From Daedaleopsis sinensis (lineage: Eukaryota; Basidiomycota; Agaricomycetes; Polyporales; Polyporaceae), in NCBI GenBank assembly GCA_033807695.1, contig CM066307.1, positions 3,782,001-3,846,000 of the forward strand: a stretch of DNA of 64,000 bases, read 5' to 3'. A program made the position numbers and the translations under genes. Positions 11,097-22,737 of the stretch are shown in pieces. The stretch's first letter is position 1, and each line of letters begins with the position of its first letter. A model generated the notes under the pieces. It saw nothing but the letters and a program-made list of their open reading frames with translations. It did not search any database and was not told where the DNA came from.

Positions 11097-12474
11097 ATGG
11101 TTTCCAACACTCGTCCCACATCCACAACATTCGAGTCAAGTCCTCGACCCCTCACCTCCTCGCTGTCCGGAAACTCGGAGCGGAACCATCTGGCTTCTAA
11201 CAATTCATCTCCACATCTCTCTCCAAAAGCTCTTAAGACAGGTCCTGACGAGAACAGGCGGCCTATAAGCCCTCTCGGTGAAACTTTGGGTATGGGCTTG
11301 GTTATGTATTGCGAGTCATGTTTTGCACTGACACCCGGTATTTAGCAGAAGAGATGCTGCGCGCTAGCCAAGGGACACTCATGGAGAAGCTTGAAAACCT
11401 TGAGGGGAAGAGCGATATCTTAGTGCTTGGTTAGTGCATGTTTGAACTCTGCAGGTCTCGTTGCTCGTCTGACACTGCTCTCTACCAGAGGGACTAGTGC
11501 CCGAGAAGGACATCACGGAGATTGACATTGTATTCGACGATACTCCACTCGAGGTCGCGTTGCGTTAGTAGCATCATCATTGAAACTTGTGATGCATAGT
11601 TGACTTCTGTGGCAATTCGCACAGGTACTACGACATCGCCCATCCCCGTGGACGTGGTAGAAGACGATGTATATCGCAATGACCTTGCAATATCCTTCAC
11701 CCAACGTACGTCGCGATATTTCTCCGGCCGCTCCGTTGCTTGACTCTGCATCTCACTAGCCGCCGTCAAACTTGGCAAGTGCGGGACGACTGCTGGTGCT
11801 GCGGAAGCCAGCTCTGGTATCTGCGAAAACCGCCTCGCCGTGAAGGGCCCTGAGACTCTCCGCGAGCGGCGCATGTCATACCTCCACGCCATGCAGTGCG
11901 TCATTCCTCTTTCACAAAAGCCTTTCTACACGCTACTCACAGCGGCCTATGACGCAGCGCGATGTCTAACCAGCACGAAGCACGTCCTCCATTCCCTGGT
12001 CTCCCGACCTCCGTCTCCGGTGTGCCCGAGTGGAAGATCGAAGCAGGCGTCCTCCGCGCTCGACGTCCTCACTCCAGCTGGACGATTCCCGAGTTCAGGG
12101 TCAAATACGGCGGGACCCCCAAAGCACACCTTCGCGCCCAGCGCGGCGCTCTTGCCGCAGAGGTACAGCGCAGACGCACAGACAGACTACTCGGCTCAAC
12201 GGAACAGCCTGTTCAGATCCCTGTTCTCTCGAAGTCGCGATATCAGACAATAGTGCCGCACGTAGGGGAGCGAGATTTGGACTTGCAGCACCTGCGCGAG
12301 GTTGACCAGAGGCAGGAGGAGGCGTCGCGCGCGAAGGAGCGAGAGCGCCAGGAGATCGAAGAGTACTTGCGCAGTGCTGATATCGATGCTGGCGACCTAG
12401 ACGAGAGGAGCATGCGGGATGTTGTAGACGCTGTCTTGTCGGCTGCCGCGGAGGTTACGCGATTGGACGTCTGA
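11097..12474 (+). CDS. Conserved hypothetical protein, six exons
   Basis: Function not recognised. Six exons (11097-11289, 11346-11429, 11489-11563, 11625-11705, 11760-11895, 11958-12474) join without a break to 361 aa; the first four introns are all phase 1. The N-terminus (about 65 aa) is Ser/Pro/Asn-rich and probably disordered. A middle part has alternating acidic and hydrophobic segments (MEKLENLEGKSDILVLE, ITEIDIVFDD). The C-terminal 80 residues are highly charged, Glu/Arg-rich and predicted by eye to be coiled coil (around EASRAKERERQEIEEY). No signal peptide or membrane segment is present. A degraded copy lies at 6178-6740, and the small gene at 15102 may share the MEKLENLE-like segment. 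The fifth intron (11896-11957) is the least certain; without it the last exon would start at the ATG at 11962. Confidence 0.62.
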
Positions 12475-12928
12475 GTTGGTCCGCGCACGAGAGTTTCTTT
12501 TGCTACTTCGGATTGCCATGGTGTTGCTCTATTTATCATCATCTGTTGACAGAATTTCCGTGAATACGTATTATTACTTGGTAGAGTCTTAACAGGCATA
12601 AATAGTGTCTTTCACTTGATATGTCTACTTTCTGCCACCTAGGACAGAGAGGTCGGCCACAGATTCGAGCCAGTGCTTGCCTACGCGCATAGAATCGGGC
12701 GCTTGTCGCGCAATGTCACACGCACGTGCGATGGTGTCACGACGGGCGCATTAAACTCGGTACTTAATAACTTACACTTAAGTACAACCTTCGGTGTCTC
12801 CCAGTCCTCTCGACGGTGCTCCGCACGCTAAGTCTTCAAGCTTCACTGCTGGTAGGCTCCCTGACTCACTATAAGTCTATCGATACATGCTGACCACCAT
12901 GATAAGTCTCAAAGATTGACACGTCACC
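12475..12928. other. Intergenic
   Basis: A 454-nt spacer between two plus-strand genes. No coding signal is seen. Confidence 0.4.
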
Positions 12929-14505
12929 ATGACTATCGGCTCCCCTTCCGATAGTCGCTTCTTGCGCCCGCGACTCCCTCCAGAGCTGCAGCTCATGGTC
13001 TTGGATGCCGCAAAATATGATCCCAACACACTCTCTGCATGCTCTCTGGCGACCAAATCATGGTTGTCCACAAGCCGCGCCCATCTTTTCCGCGAGGTTA
13101 GCCTCGTCGCCAACAGGCACACGGCACACCGCTTCACGGACTTCTTGAAATTCATCCGAGAGCTCCCTAGGTCGGGACTGGGGTCCGATATAGCGCAGTG
13201 CATTGTGGGACTAGATCTCGATGGTGAGCTCGTTGACTTGAGACCTGGCATAGACCCAGAAGACGAAGACCACGCCGTGTTGCGGGAGTTTTACGTTCCA
13301 GTGGCATTCGACACAATCCGCGCCCTCGCTTCTGCACTACCGCGACTTCAAAATTTTACTTTCCACTTCATCCTTTTTTACGACGACAACCATTTGGGGC
13401 ACGATTCGTGGTGGAGCCCCCCAGCACAGGTCACAGACACCACAGGAACTGGAGTCGTCCCTCCTTTTCCTAACCCCGAAGACGCCGATGCTAGCGGGCC
13501 TGCTCTTCCTTCCATATGCAATTTGGGAGTCTACCAGTGCTCCGCTCCGGACGACGATGCTCGCCTTCTCATCTACGTCTTGTCTCTCTTCGCCTCTATC
13601 AAACAGCTCATCATCGAGTCAGGTTCATGGGAGATCACCACAGAACTTGATGAGGTGCTCGACACCCTACCCACCAGCAACCTTCCTGATATCGACGGTC
13701 TCCAGCTTACAGACGTGGGCCCAGATTGTACTGAGGCCTTCGGGGATATTCTTCAGGGGCTCGCATCGCTAGGGAGCCACATGCGGAGCCTCGTGCTCGG
13801 GCCGGAATTACACATTGAACACGCGTTCGAGAGCTGTCTTCCCGTGTTGACGTCAGCGCACCTCAGGAAGCTCACACTCAACCTTTTCCATTTGGTGGAC
13901 TCGATTACAGGTAAGTATCGTTTTGTCTCTTCACCTCGACTCTGTGCACTTATTTCCCACTTGTAGCAGCGACACCGCTACCCTGGAGCCTCATTCTACC
14001 CAACCTCCCGGGCCTTACTTCGCTCAATCTCAACCTCTCTTGCTATCTCTTTGGTGAAGAAATTACAAAGGAGATACGTTCAGACGGCATCAGCAACGCC
14101 GTTCGTGTCTACGCCTCTATCCTCGCTTTTTCCGCGGCGCTGAACCGCGTGCCATCCTTGCATACCGTGCGCTTCGCCGTCTTTGACGGCGTCATCGCTC
14201 CATCTGTCTTTCGCCGCAGTGCGCGCACGTCCGAGACCGCCGTCTGGAAAGCGCTGGGGGACACGCTCGTTGCACTGCCGAGCTTGGGGGAGGTGCAATT
14301 CGTACTCCACAACACAAGCGAGCCCGTCTCGGAGGAGTGGGTGCCGAGTGAGATCACGAAGAAAAAGATGAATTCGTTTGTGGAGGAGTTTATGCCCCAG
14401 CTGGCAGGGAAAGCAGCGGGCAAGGAGCAGCTGGGGATGAGGTCACGGTACCGGGTAATGCTTGAGAGCGAGGAGGAGGATGAGCCATGGCGGTGTCATG
14501 ACTGA
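12929..14505 (+). CDS. F-box protein
   Basis: Two exons (12929-13910 and 13967-14505; intron GTAAGT...TAG) give 506 aa. An F-box-like segment is at residues about 15-55: LPPELQLMVLDAAKYD, a C-S-L-A-x-K-x-W core and an HLF-R-E-V tail, the usual form in Agaricomycete F-box proteins. It would bind Skp1 in an SCF ubiquitin ligase and present a substrate. The rest contains leucine-rich stretches spaced like degenerate leucine-rich repeats (LRKLTLNLF, LTSLNLNLS) and an acidic C-terminus. Such genes form very large, fast-evolving families in mushrooms, so the substrate cannot be guessed. No localisation signal is apparent. Confidence 0.85.
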
Positions 14506-15101
14506 CTATTGGATGTTACCTTTCTGGGACCGGTTGATATTGGCAGTGCTGGAGTAGCAGAACGCGTTGCATTCGTGTCGGAACCGCGCCATGCATATGC
14601 ATAACTAGTCTTTCCGACGAATAGACGCCAACCCTTGGGTTTCTTGGTTCAATGTTTTGGATAATGTTTAATATCCAGGGTCTATGGCAGCGTTACTCGT
14701 CACGCCCGCCGGACAATGCATCCTTTGTCCTCTCCGGTATATAGTCACTGGGTTCCGCACCCAGTGAGCTCTCGTCCCCTCCTCGCCCGGTAGCTCGTAC
14801 TCGACGTCGAGCTTTCTTTTTGCACCCGCCCTGCCGCGTTCCCCTTTTCTTTTAGTCTCTACTTAGCTACATCTCATGTACTAGGCACATTCGCTTCCGC
14901 CGGCTTGAGCTCGGCCCATCGGTCGCGCGAGAGAGCGGTGGCGACGCGGTCTCAGTGGTCACGCGCCGCTTCCGCAGCGCACGCTCAATACCATCGTCTT
15001 CCGCCCAGCCCGAGTATAGCGTGCATAGACCTACCACCACCACCTGTGGACCAGCACCCACTCTCAAATAACTCGAGAGAACTCCCAAGCGCAACACCGT
15101 A
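14506..15101. other. Intergenic with pyrimidine-rich promoter-like DNA
   Basis: It contains CT-rich tracts near 14810-14870 ahead of the small gene starting at 15102, a common feature of basidiomycete promoters. No gene is supported. Confidence 0.35.
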
Positions 15102-15578
15102 ATGCATGTCGACGCGACCCGTCAGAGTTCTGGCCCCGCAGCAGGAGAGGTCGATAACAACCACCCGACTCGCGTCCTCATGATTTCTCGCAGCTGTAGG
15201 CCGCTTTCCAGTCTGCATCCGGCATTCTCTGTGAAGCTAACGCACACTATTTCTGTCAGCATTGCGCAAAGTGAAACACCGCCGCACAGAGGAGATATGG
15301 TACAACTACAAAGTGCGGGACCTCGTCCGTCGCAAGCGTAACATTGGTGCGTATCATCTTGCTTTCGCCACTCCCATACAAAGCTGACATGTCTCAACGG
15401 ATTTATGCTATAACTCATTGACAGATTCGACAATGGAGACTATGAGCTTTGGAGAGTTGATGGAGATCCTTGAGATCGTCCAACCCGGGAGTGAGTAATA
15501 CCTAACTGTGATCCACTATTCTGCGCGATTTGCCTAACGCGACATCCAGTCTGTCTAGTCGAAGGTGTTCGCCTCTAA
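15102..15578 (+). CDS. Small hypothetical protein, four exons
   Basis: Four exons (15102-15195, 15260-15346, 15425-15490, 15550-15578) with canonical junctions, all phase 1, make a 91-aa protein. The middle is strongly basic (around KVKHRRTEEIW and VRRKRN) and is followed by an acidic amphipathic segment (GELMEILEIVQPG) that resembles MEKLENLEGKSD of the gene at 11097. That similarity is faint and judged by eye. The stop codon TAA (15576-15578) lies inside a long inverted repeat (15575-15617). No function is known; it could be a truncated family member. Confidence 0.42.
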
Positions 15579-15617
15579 ATTATGAGCTCGCATAATGCGA
15601 GCTCGGTCCTAATTTAG
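15575..15617. repeat. Two-step inverted repeat (hairpin)
   Basis: Inner arms 15584-15593 and 15595-15604 (GAGCTCGCAT / ATGCGAGCTC) are perfect complements around a single A. Outer arms CTAAATTA (15575-15582) and TAATTTAG (15610-15617) are also perfect. The structure overlaps the stop codon of the preceding small gene and could form a stable stem. Confidence 0.8.
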
Positions 15618-15982
15618 CCCTAATGTTTGATCACGCGATAATGACCTCCAAAGTCATGTTGGCACCGATGTCGCATTCTTCCTTTGTATCTACTAGTACG
15701 GCCCCACCCGTACATTGTGGCTCGCGATAATCGCTTTGTATTGCCTCAAAGATTGGCCACCCCTGGGCCTGATTGTCAGATAGATCCACCATATAACTCT
15801 GACAGCATCCTTCAGAAATGACTCGGCCCTCGGACCACAATCAGCCACTCGAGCCGCTCATCTACCCAGGACCACCGTCCTCGGGCCACTCAGCCACCGA
15901 CCCGTCTTAAGACATCTTTGTTCTGCACACTCCTTCAACCCGACAATTTTTTTAGGAAGCTTCAAAGTCTCTCTCCCTACTC

Positions 15983-16487
15983 ATGATCATGATGGTTACG
16001 GACTACGAATACGGAGACGAAATCGATCTGACGAACATTATGACCTGGTCGAACAAAAACACAACACGTTGCGTCTCGCTCAACGAACATGGTACGCTGC
16101 GAGTTGTGAGAAGTCACACACTGTTCACACTAATGATGGATATATCTTCAGGATTCTCGCACCGAGAGGACCCCGTCACGGGCGAAGACTACCTCGTGTA
16201 CCGCGTGCAGGACATTGACCGCCGCGGACGCAGAACAGGTACATACCTCCCTTCTCCCTTCTACACCATCGACACTAAACAAGCTTTCGTTTCTCGACGC
16301 TCGCTCGAACCGCTCACGTTTACCCTGTCTAGACTCCAACGAGTACACTCGAAGCTTCGGAATGTCGAGCGACATACTCCGGATTGACGAAGCATGTCAG
16401 TCGCCCTTTCGATTCAGTCAATTCCCATCTCCTGCTCGTGTGGCTGAGGTACGACACTCACCCGCCTTATCTCTGCAGACCTCATGA
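15983..16487 (+). CDS. Small hypothetical protein, four exons
   Basis: Exons 15983-16091, 16152-16238, 16333-16448 and 16479-16487 join in frame to 106 aa; the start could equally be the in-frame ATG at 15989 or 15992. It contains an Asp/Glu/Tyr-rich stretch (DYEYGDEIDLTNIM) and a VYRVQDIDRRGRRTG segment, and matches no known domain. The 3' end is doubtful. Downstream, 16479-16667 is open in another frame, and an overlapping frame to 16746 encodes a hydrophobic stretch (LFVASLMLYVISRL), so the real gene may run further with different splicing. Confidence 0.4.
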
Positions 16488-17291
16488 TGACCGACTGCTG
16501 CTGAACCATCCCCGTGACCACCCATGCGTTGCCCGGTACTCCACCGCCTATGGTTAGAGATGCGTGGCACATAGACAGGGAGCTGGAACCGGTTCGAAGA
16601 AGTTCGCGACGTTCGTGTTCTCATATGCGCCGGACCCAGTCCTCGCGCGATTGTTGTTTGTTGCTAGCCTCATGCTGTACGTCATCTCGCGCTTGGATGT
16701 GTATTTTGTCGTGCCCGTAGCAGACGTAGCGGGCGGCGTATGGTAGTGAGTTGCATGTTATGATAATGATGTTCATAATACCGTACATAACGGGCCCACA
16801 GTGCGCGAGACACCATCTGTAAGAACGTCCGAGCGCGTCAGGCTACGACGATTATTAGGGCCTATCTGGGTCGGAGGCTTTACCAATTTTTTGAAATATC
16901 CTAGCTCTAGTTCGAACTTGAGGCGTACATATTATGGCCAGTGCCGATAGTACGAGCTTCTTCCGACCACGGAAGCGTGTGTGTGTGAGGTGACAAGTAA
17001 AGAGACGAGGATCTTTTGACACTGATAGTGAGTCGGACTCCTTTGTGATTGCTATTAGGCAGCTTTGGTCTTGTTAGATCGGGAAGCCTTTGCTAAATAA
17101 TCCAAAACAACCGCTTTTATCATAGACGCTCGATGCTCAGTTACCCAATTTAGCAGGCAGGTAACTCATTCTAGGGTCCGTTTCACACTCCGACTACACG
17201 CTCAAATCCAAGATCTCGGTTGGTTGCATCTACTCTTCACTCACTATTCCCTACAACCTCTCACTCCCTACAACCTATCACCACTGCCAGT
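16488..17291. other. Possible 3' exons, then intergenic
   Basis: Up to about 16746 there may be further exons of the preceding gene (two competing frames). From there to 17291 I see only the promoter region of the gene at 17292, with pyrimidine-rich CTCACT-type tracts just before its ATG. Confidence 0.3.
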
Positions 17292-18457
17292 ATGCAGTAT
17301 ACCTCTGGTCCCATGCCGATGTACGCTTATCCTCCAGGTCCCTGGCATTGTATGCCAGTGTACTACTATCCTCCTGCTCCACCGCGCTACTATGCGTGGT
17401 CGCCGCCGCTGCCCCCGCCTCCGCCGCCCCCGCCGCCTTCTCTTCCTCAGTCGTTCTACACACATATCTCACGACCGGTCTATCGCGACGTCTTCAACGA
17501 CGCGTCGAACGTGAATACTGGTACGCCTAACCACCTTGACATCGCGTGACATTTAGACTCATCTATTGCCTCCACTCAGTTGCACCTCCAGCTCAGTTCC
17601 AAGCTCCATTCATGCCCCCACCTCGACGCTCTAGTCCTAAAACCAAACCCACACCCAAACCAAAAGCACCCAGCTCCGGGACAAAGAAGTCGAAAAGCGA
17701 GCAGTGTATGTGTACTGCACTCTCACTTTGTACGCATTAACTCACCAGCTCAATGGTCACCCTACCCTCTTTCTTGAACACAGATACCCCAGGATCTCTG
17801 AACAAGTACGATATCTCGGCCGCCATCAAAGCGGCAGAGGACGCGCTCTCCAGTGGCTCGGACCGCGCCGCGGCCATCATGAGCTTGACATACACCGGTA
17901 TGCCCCGCGAGTTCAAGTCGTCTCAGACCTCTGGAGCCTCCACGTCCGCCCTCGTCTCTTCCGCTCAGCGGGGCCAACGCCAGCCCCAGCCCCGAAAGGC
18001 AATCCGGAACGCGATTCTGAAGACCATCCCCTCTCCCCCGGCCCCCGCACGCACGCCCACGCCGTCCGCGAAGGCGATGGTCAAACGCTGGGCGAAGGAC
18101 CGGGATGAACATGGCTTCAAGTCGACGGCCACCTCTACCGAGTTCCATGGCGTGCGCACGGCAAACCTCATCCCGCGCACTCACGACGTCGAGTACACGC
18201 TCCGCCATCGTCTGCTGCGCTCTCGCGCCGAACAAGCGTGAGTAGTCGCCTATATCTTCCTCGTACTCTGTGTTGATCCACGCCCCGGTAGGCTGAACGC
18301 CAAGTGCAGGACGCTGCGGATGCGGCGGCGCTGCGACCCCGAGCGCGTCGAGGCCGACGAGGGCTCAGTCCGGTACGGCAGGCACAGTTCGAAGGAGTGT
18401 CCGCCGCTGGGTCCGTCGCGATTGCGCGACTCGGAGGTCTACTCTCCGGCTGATTAG
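17292..18457 (+). CDS. Hypothetical protein with proline-rich N-terminus
   Basis: Four exons (17292-17520, 17580-17705, 17784-18237, 18292-18457) give 324 aa, with all junctions in frame. The N-terminal 75 residues are Pro/Tyr-rich, including an uninterrupted run of nine prolines preceded by many Y-P pairs. This resembles low-complexity prolyl segments that bind SH3, WW or EVH1 domains. A basic Lys/Pro linker (KTKPTPKPK) follows, then a folded-looking part (DISAAIKAAEDALS, EYTLRHRLLRS). The C-terminus is Arg-rich with three cysteines. The domain is not recognised. The last intron uses a good GTGAGT donor that overlaps a TGA, so a shorter version ending at 18241 is possible. Confidence 0.6.
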
Positions 18458-19352
18458 GACCTAAGTCAAGCTTCAAGTCTCAGGCCTCAAGGCCCGTCCA
18501 CATTCGTTATCTTTACGACCTCATGCGATACCTCCTCCTATACTCTGTCTGACATCCCGCCCGCGTTATCTCTGTTCACTACCCTGCTCTCGCCCTGCTG
18601 TACAAATCGTGCTTCTTTTCCCTCTCTCTGTATATCTGGTTTGCTGACTCTGCTCTCGTGCTCTGACCCAATTCGCACAGTTTGCACATACGTCTCTGCA
18701 CATGTATCCATACTCCATCGCCTGCTCCCTGTGTTATGATCGATGTCACATACAAAACACTGTAGCTGTCTTGTGCTCCTCGAAATGTAAAATATAGTGT
18801 CATTGCGCACTTATGATCCCTTGTTCGAATCTGACTGCCCAGCAAACAACTTTGCATTATATCTACAATGGTTTGTGGTAGCAACAGAGACGGAATGATA
18901 GCTAAGCTGGTAGTGAGGGCATACATGTCCTGCCCCCGCGACGACTTCGCGCACGGGGAAGGAGCTACAGTACAAAGGGGAAGAGAAAAAGTGAAGAGGT
19001 CGTACAGTACAACTATGCACTGATGTACACGGAGACTCCGAGATAGCAAGGTTTTATGTGCCAGTGAGGCGTCGTCGGGCGAACGAAAGGGTATAGTAAC
19101 GAGTCAGGAACCAAGTCGCGGCTTCCACCGGGCCCGACTTCCAAGCCCCGGAGTCACGGACACCGGGTCGCAGACTGCAGGTCCCCACTCTGGCCACATT
19201 CGAGTTGTGCCAGCTCAGGCGACAGCCATGACAGATCCGAAGACTGCACGGCAGGGAGGAGAATGAGATGGGTGCCCAACCACCGTGACGGCCGTAAGCC
19301 TACACCTTAGCACTGGCGGCGAGGACGGTCCTGCATGCGAGACACGCCATGG
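18458..19352. other. Intergenic, facing 3' ends
   Basis: It lies between the 3' ends of a plus-strand gene (17292) and a minus-strand gene (19353), so mainly untranslated and terminator DNA is expected. No coding signal is seen. Confidence 0.4.
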
Positions 19353-20017
19353 TTAGCACCGGCTGAAACGACGGACACGAGAGGCAGTGAAAACGTACGG
19401 CGGCCGGTTCTCAACATCGAGTTCGAGTTCAGGGCGGGGAGCGCGGCGGCGCGGACGACGTGCCTTGGTGCGCACCATGGGGTGCATCGTGTACGGCGGC
19501 GGCGGCGGGTACAATGCATGCTGCTGGGCGGTGCAAGAGAGAGCGGGGGCGAGGGCGAGGAGGGGCGCAGCCTCGGCCTGGTGACGGAGATCGTGTGTGT
19601 GCGGCCTTGTACGGCTCTGAGTCTCTAGATTTGGGAGAGCGCAGGCGCATGGAGGACGGGATCGGCGACTCGGAGACGCATGGACGTCCGGGCGGTCCAA
19701 GTCGATGGTTAAGGGCGATGATGGGATGTTCTTCGCGTGAGTCTGGGTCGAGAACAGGGTGGAGTTCGCGGTGTTTTGCGCAAAAGAAGGCTGGAGGATC
19801 CGGATAGATGGCTGCGATTGGTTAGGCGACTCTTTGTGTTTGGGTGTCTCTGACGAGTACGGACGATCGCAAGTGGCGTTGGGGCTCAGATTGCGGTCAG
19901 AGGAAGAGAATGACACCGGAGTGGCGTACCTTTGCGTCTCGGACTGTTAACAAGTCGCAAAGTGGAGAAATCGCGGTGGACGAGGCGGGTATCGGCGGTG
20001 GTCAGCGTGGTGGTCAT
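19353..20017 (-). CDS. Hypothetical Pro/Arg-rich protein
   Basis: Two exons (20017-19930 and 19849-19353) give 194 aa. The protein is low complexity: Ser/Pro/Gln-rich in the first two thirds, then a PPPPP stretch followed by a strongly basic block (TKARRPRRRAPRP) and an acidic ELELD. The basic block could be a nuclear localisation signal. No domain is recognised. A GTACGT donor at 19398 with a CAG at 19363 would remove only 36 nt and shorten the C-terminus. The plus strand of the same region is also open, so the coding assignment is moderate. Confidence 0.42.
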
Positions 20018-21104
20018 GATTGTGAGCTAGTTCGTCGAAGAGCGTGACGTGAGTGGTAGCAGTGGTGTTTAAAGCTCTGTTATAGATGGTTTTATGTGAT
20101 GATATCGCACTGGGAGAGGTAGCGCGATTCGAGGGGAGATGCAGGTTGAAGGCAAAGGCGAGGCGGAGGCTGCGGCAGGATGGTTGGATATCTGTCGGTC
20201 ACGCGCCCGTCACGCGTCACTGAGATAGGTGGCACAAAGCAACCTGTCAGCCTCCTTTATTCGCTTCACTGGAGCCAGTGAGGTACCGGTTCAAGATGCG
20301 AGACGCATTGTGCAATATGCAGCCCACTCCTGGAGTCTCGAATCTGCCAGTCATCCCACAGCAACGAGCCAGTCCATGGTTGTAAATATACTATTGGATA
20401 CAGCTATGTACTACTACCCACTCGAATCGTACATCACAAACATATTTGGGTTCTGCTAGTCTGTTGCGCTCCGGAGAGCGACCGTACACTTACGCGTTAT
20501 TCACTTCGATGATAAAATCTACACAGCACAGGGACGACGGGGAAAACGACGGAAGATGCGACAGCACGGTACAATCACAAGTTGAGTTCGGAGGGGGATG
20601 TTGGAGACGGAGGCAGAGATATAAACCGTTGGTGAGAAGGAGTGACTAAAACCCGATAGACGATGGATGAGACCAGGAGAGATTGTGTTGTCGAGGAAAG
20701 CCAGATCGACAGCGCGAAAGCATTGCGAGAGCGGTTGGAGCGAGCAACGAGCGTGATGGGAATAGGAATAGGAATAATGGCCGTGGTTTGGGCACAGGCG
20801 CATGAAGGGTCGTTAGAGGTCGTGAGAGGTCGTGAGCGGGTCGTGAGTTGTTGTGATACAGTGCGTCGCGTGGTCGTCGAATGTCTCCATGTCCGTGAGC
20901 GTAGAAGATTCTGATATGCACAGGAAATGGCGAGGAGAGGACGCCAGAGAGATAGAGAGAGAGAGGAGAGAGAGAGAGATAGAGAGAGAGAGATCGGCGA
21001 CAGATGAGCGTCGAGTAGCCGAACGGTGTGTCCAAGAGGGGAAGATGTTTAGCGGGTGGCCGCTGTCAGACGATTGCAGAGCGAACGCGCATGAGCCGAT
21101 GAGT
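20018..21104. other. Intergenic with microsatellite
   Basis: No gene is supported. It includes the 5' flank of the gene ending at 20017 and the 3' flank of the one at 21105, plus the purine microsatellite at 20945-20994. Confidence 0.4.
20945..20994. repeat. (GA)n microsatellite
   Basis: About 50 nt of GA dinucleotides interrupted by a few GATA units and one GG. Ordinary simple-sequence repeat. Confidence 0.9.
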
Positions 21105-22737
21105 CTAGGACCTTGACTCGTCCTCGGCCACCAGCCACAACGAGATATCCTTGCAGAGCCTCGACGGCGTGCGTACCCACACGTTCCGGACCGCATGTGC
21201 CTCTTTCGTCCGCTGCCTGCCCGCCGCCCGCTTCGCGCCAGCTTGCAGCCGCACAGCGACGGTCTCGACCTTCTTGTCCTTGGCGATGTCCCTGTTGAAC
21301 GCTACGCGGAGCTCCTCGAGGTGCGCTTGAGGCGAGTACCTAGGGGGAAGCGGGCGCGGGACGAGGCGGCCGCTTTCGACGTGGCCTGCGAAGCCGACGT
21401 GTACCGGGTCGCGTGCGAGACGGGGGATGGACCGCTCGAACTCGATGGGAGGGGGGAGCTCGAGCTCGGCGCTGGCGTGCTTGATGCTGAACTCGAGGAT
21501 GAGGACGACGTCAGCAGTATAATGAGAGACACGTACGCTTGTTCCGCCCGGTAGACGATGAGTCGCTGCGCGAGGGAGACCGAGACGTTCAGGTGCAGCG
21601 GGGTGAAGCCTTGCCAGTAGGTCGAAGCGAGGCGGATGTTGTTGGCCCATCGCTCGATGTAGGCTTTGACCATCAGGCACTCTTCTCGCTGCACGTCAGA
21701 CAGGTGGTCGTCGTCTGACTCCTCTGACCACTTCGAGGACATCGACATGTGCCGCTTCAGTGTTTGAGGAGCTGAAGAGACATGTCAGGCTGTCGTGTCA
21801 GTATATGTATCATGTGGGCAAGCATACACGCTGATACTTACATCGGCTGATCGAGGAGATGACCTCAGAGGCGAGAGCGGACAACTCGCCGTCCTCCTCC
21901 GCCTCGTCGGACTGCTGGATGGCGGCGTTGAAGTTGCTCATGGCGGCAGACATACCGGCGTACGCGGCGCGCATCTTGGCAAACGCAAGCGCACGCGCCA
22001 CGTCGTCGTCTTCGTCATCCTCGCCTTCGGCAGCCTCGTCGGACGCCACGCTCACATCTAGACCATCAACAGGAGAATCAGAGATGCCGTCTACATTAGC
22101 GGATAAGAGGGGCGCTTACCGCTAGGCTCGCTGTCGGTCGGGCTTGAATCAGAGTCAGAGGACGCAACGGAGGCTGTCAATGTGAGAGAAAGCCCTAGAG
22201 CAGAAGGTCACGGCGCGAACGGGCCACACTTGCGAAGAGATACTAACGTGGGCCCCCGAAGCTAGCCTGAACGCCGATCGAAGCTGAAGGCACGCCGGCA
22301 GCATCCTCGATTTTCCCGACGCGCTCGGATGCCACGTCGACTGTCCCCGTCGCTGGTTGCGAAGCGTCAGAGCCCAGTAGGGCAGCGAGAGAGCAGTGTC
22401 CGTACCAGGTTGTCCGAGGACCTTGTGGAGGGTGGAGTTCCCGACGCGCTCGGAGGGCACGTCGATTGTCCCCGTCGCTGGTTAGGAAACGTGACACGTC
22501 AGAGCCCGGTAGGGCAGTGAGATCTGAGAGAGCAGGGTCCGTACCAGGCTCTCCGAGAGCTTTGCGGAGGGTCGAGACAGGCGCAGCGTTCTCGTTGCGA
22601 GACGGAGCCGTGCGCTGAATGGCCCCGCAGACTTCAGCGAGGACGAGGAGAGGAGAGAGGGGGTCCCAGGTGTTTGACCGGCCCAAAGCGAGATCGTCGA
22701 AGGGTACCCGCAAGGACAGTTCGGGGTGAGAGGACAT
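21105..22737 (-). CDS. Hypothetical protein with duplicated exon
   Basis: Seven exons (22737-22545, 22477-22406, 22352-22248, 22173-22120, 22057-21842, 21771-21537, 21486-21105) join to 418 aa with every phase compatible. Exon 2 (72 nt, 24 codons, phase 1-1) and its introns are a tandem copy of neighbouring sequence: the segment [ST]-[IV]-D-V-[PA]-S-E-R-V-G is encoded twice, and the LGEPG/LGQPG ends also match. The middle is acidic (EGEDDEDDD) and the C-terminal third is folded-looking and basic (AKDKKVETVAVRLQ, AVRNVWVRTP). No known domain, signal peptide or membrane segment is seen. The gene is clearly coding from its splice regularity, but its function is unknown. Confidence 0.65.
22315..22577. 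repeat. Tandem exon-intron duplication
   Basis: Unit 1 (22315-22439, 125 bp) and unit 2 (22440-about 22577, 138 bp) are imperfect direct repeats starting CCCGACGCGCTCGGA. Each contains an acceptor, part of an exon and a donor (GTACGG) of the gene at 21105-22737. The size difference is mainly two small insertions in the intron portion. Confidence 0.85.

Noticed and set aside
17400..17460. Minus-strand Arg/Glu-rich frames opposite the polyproline exon
   Set aside because: They are the complement of CCG/CCC repeats; the plus strand has introns and a continuing protein.
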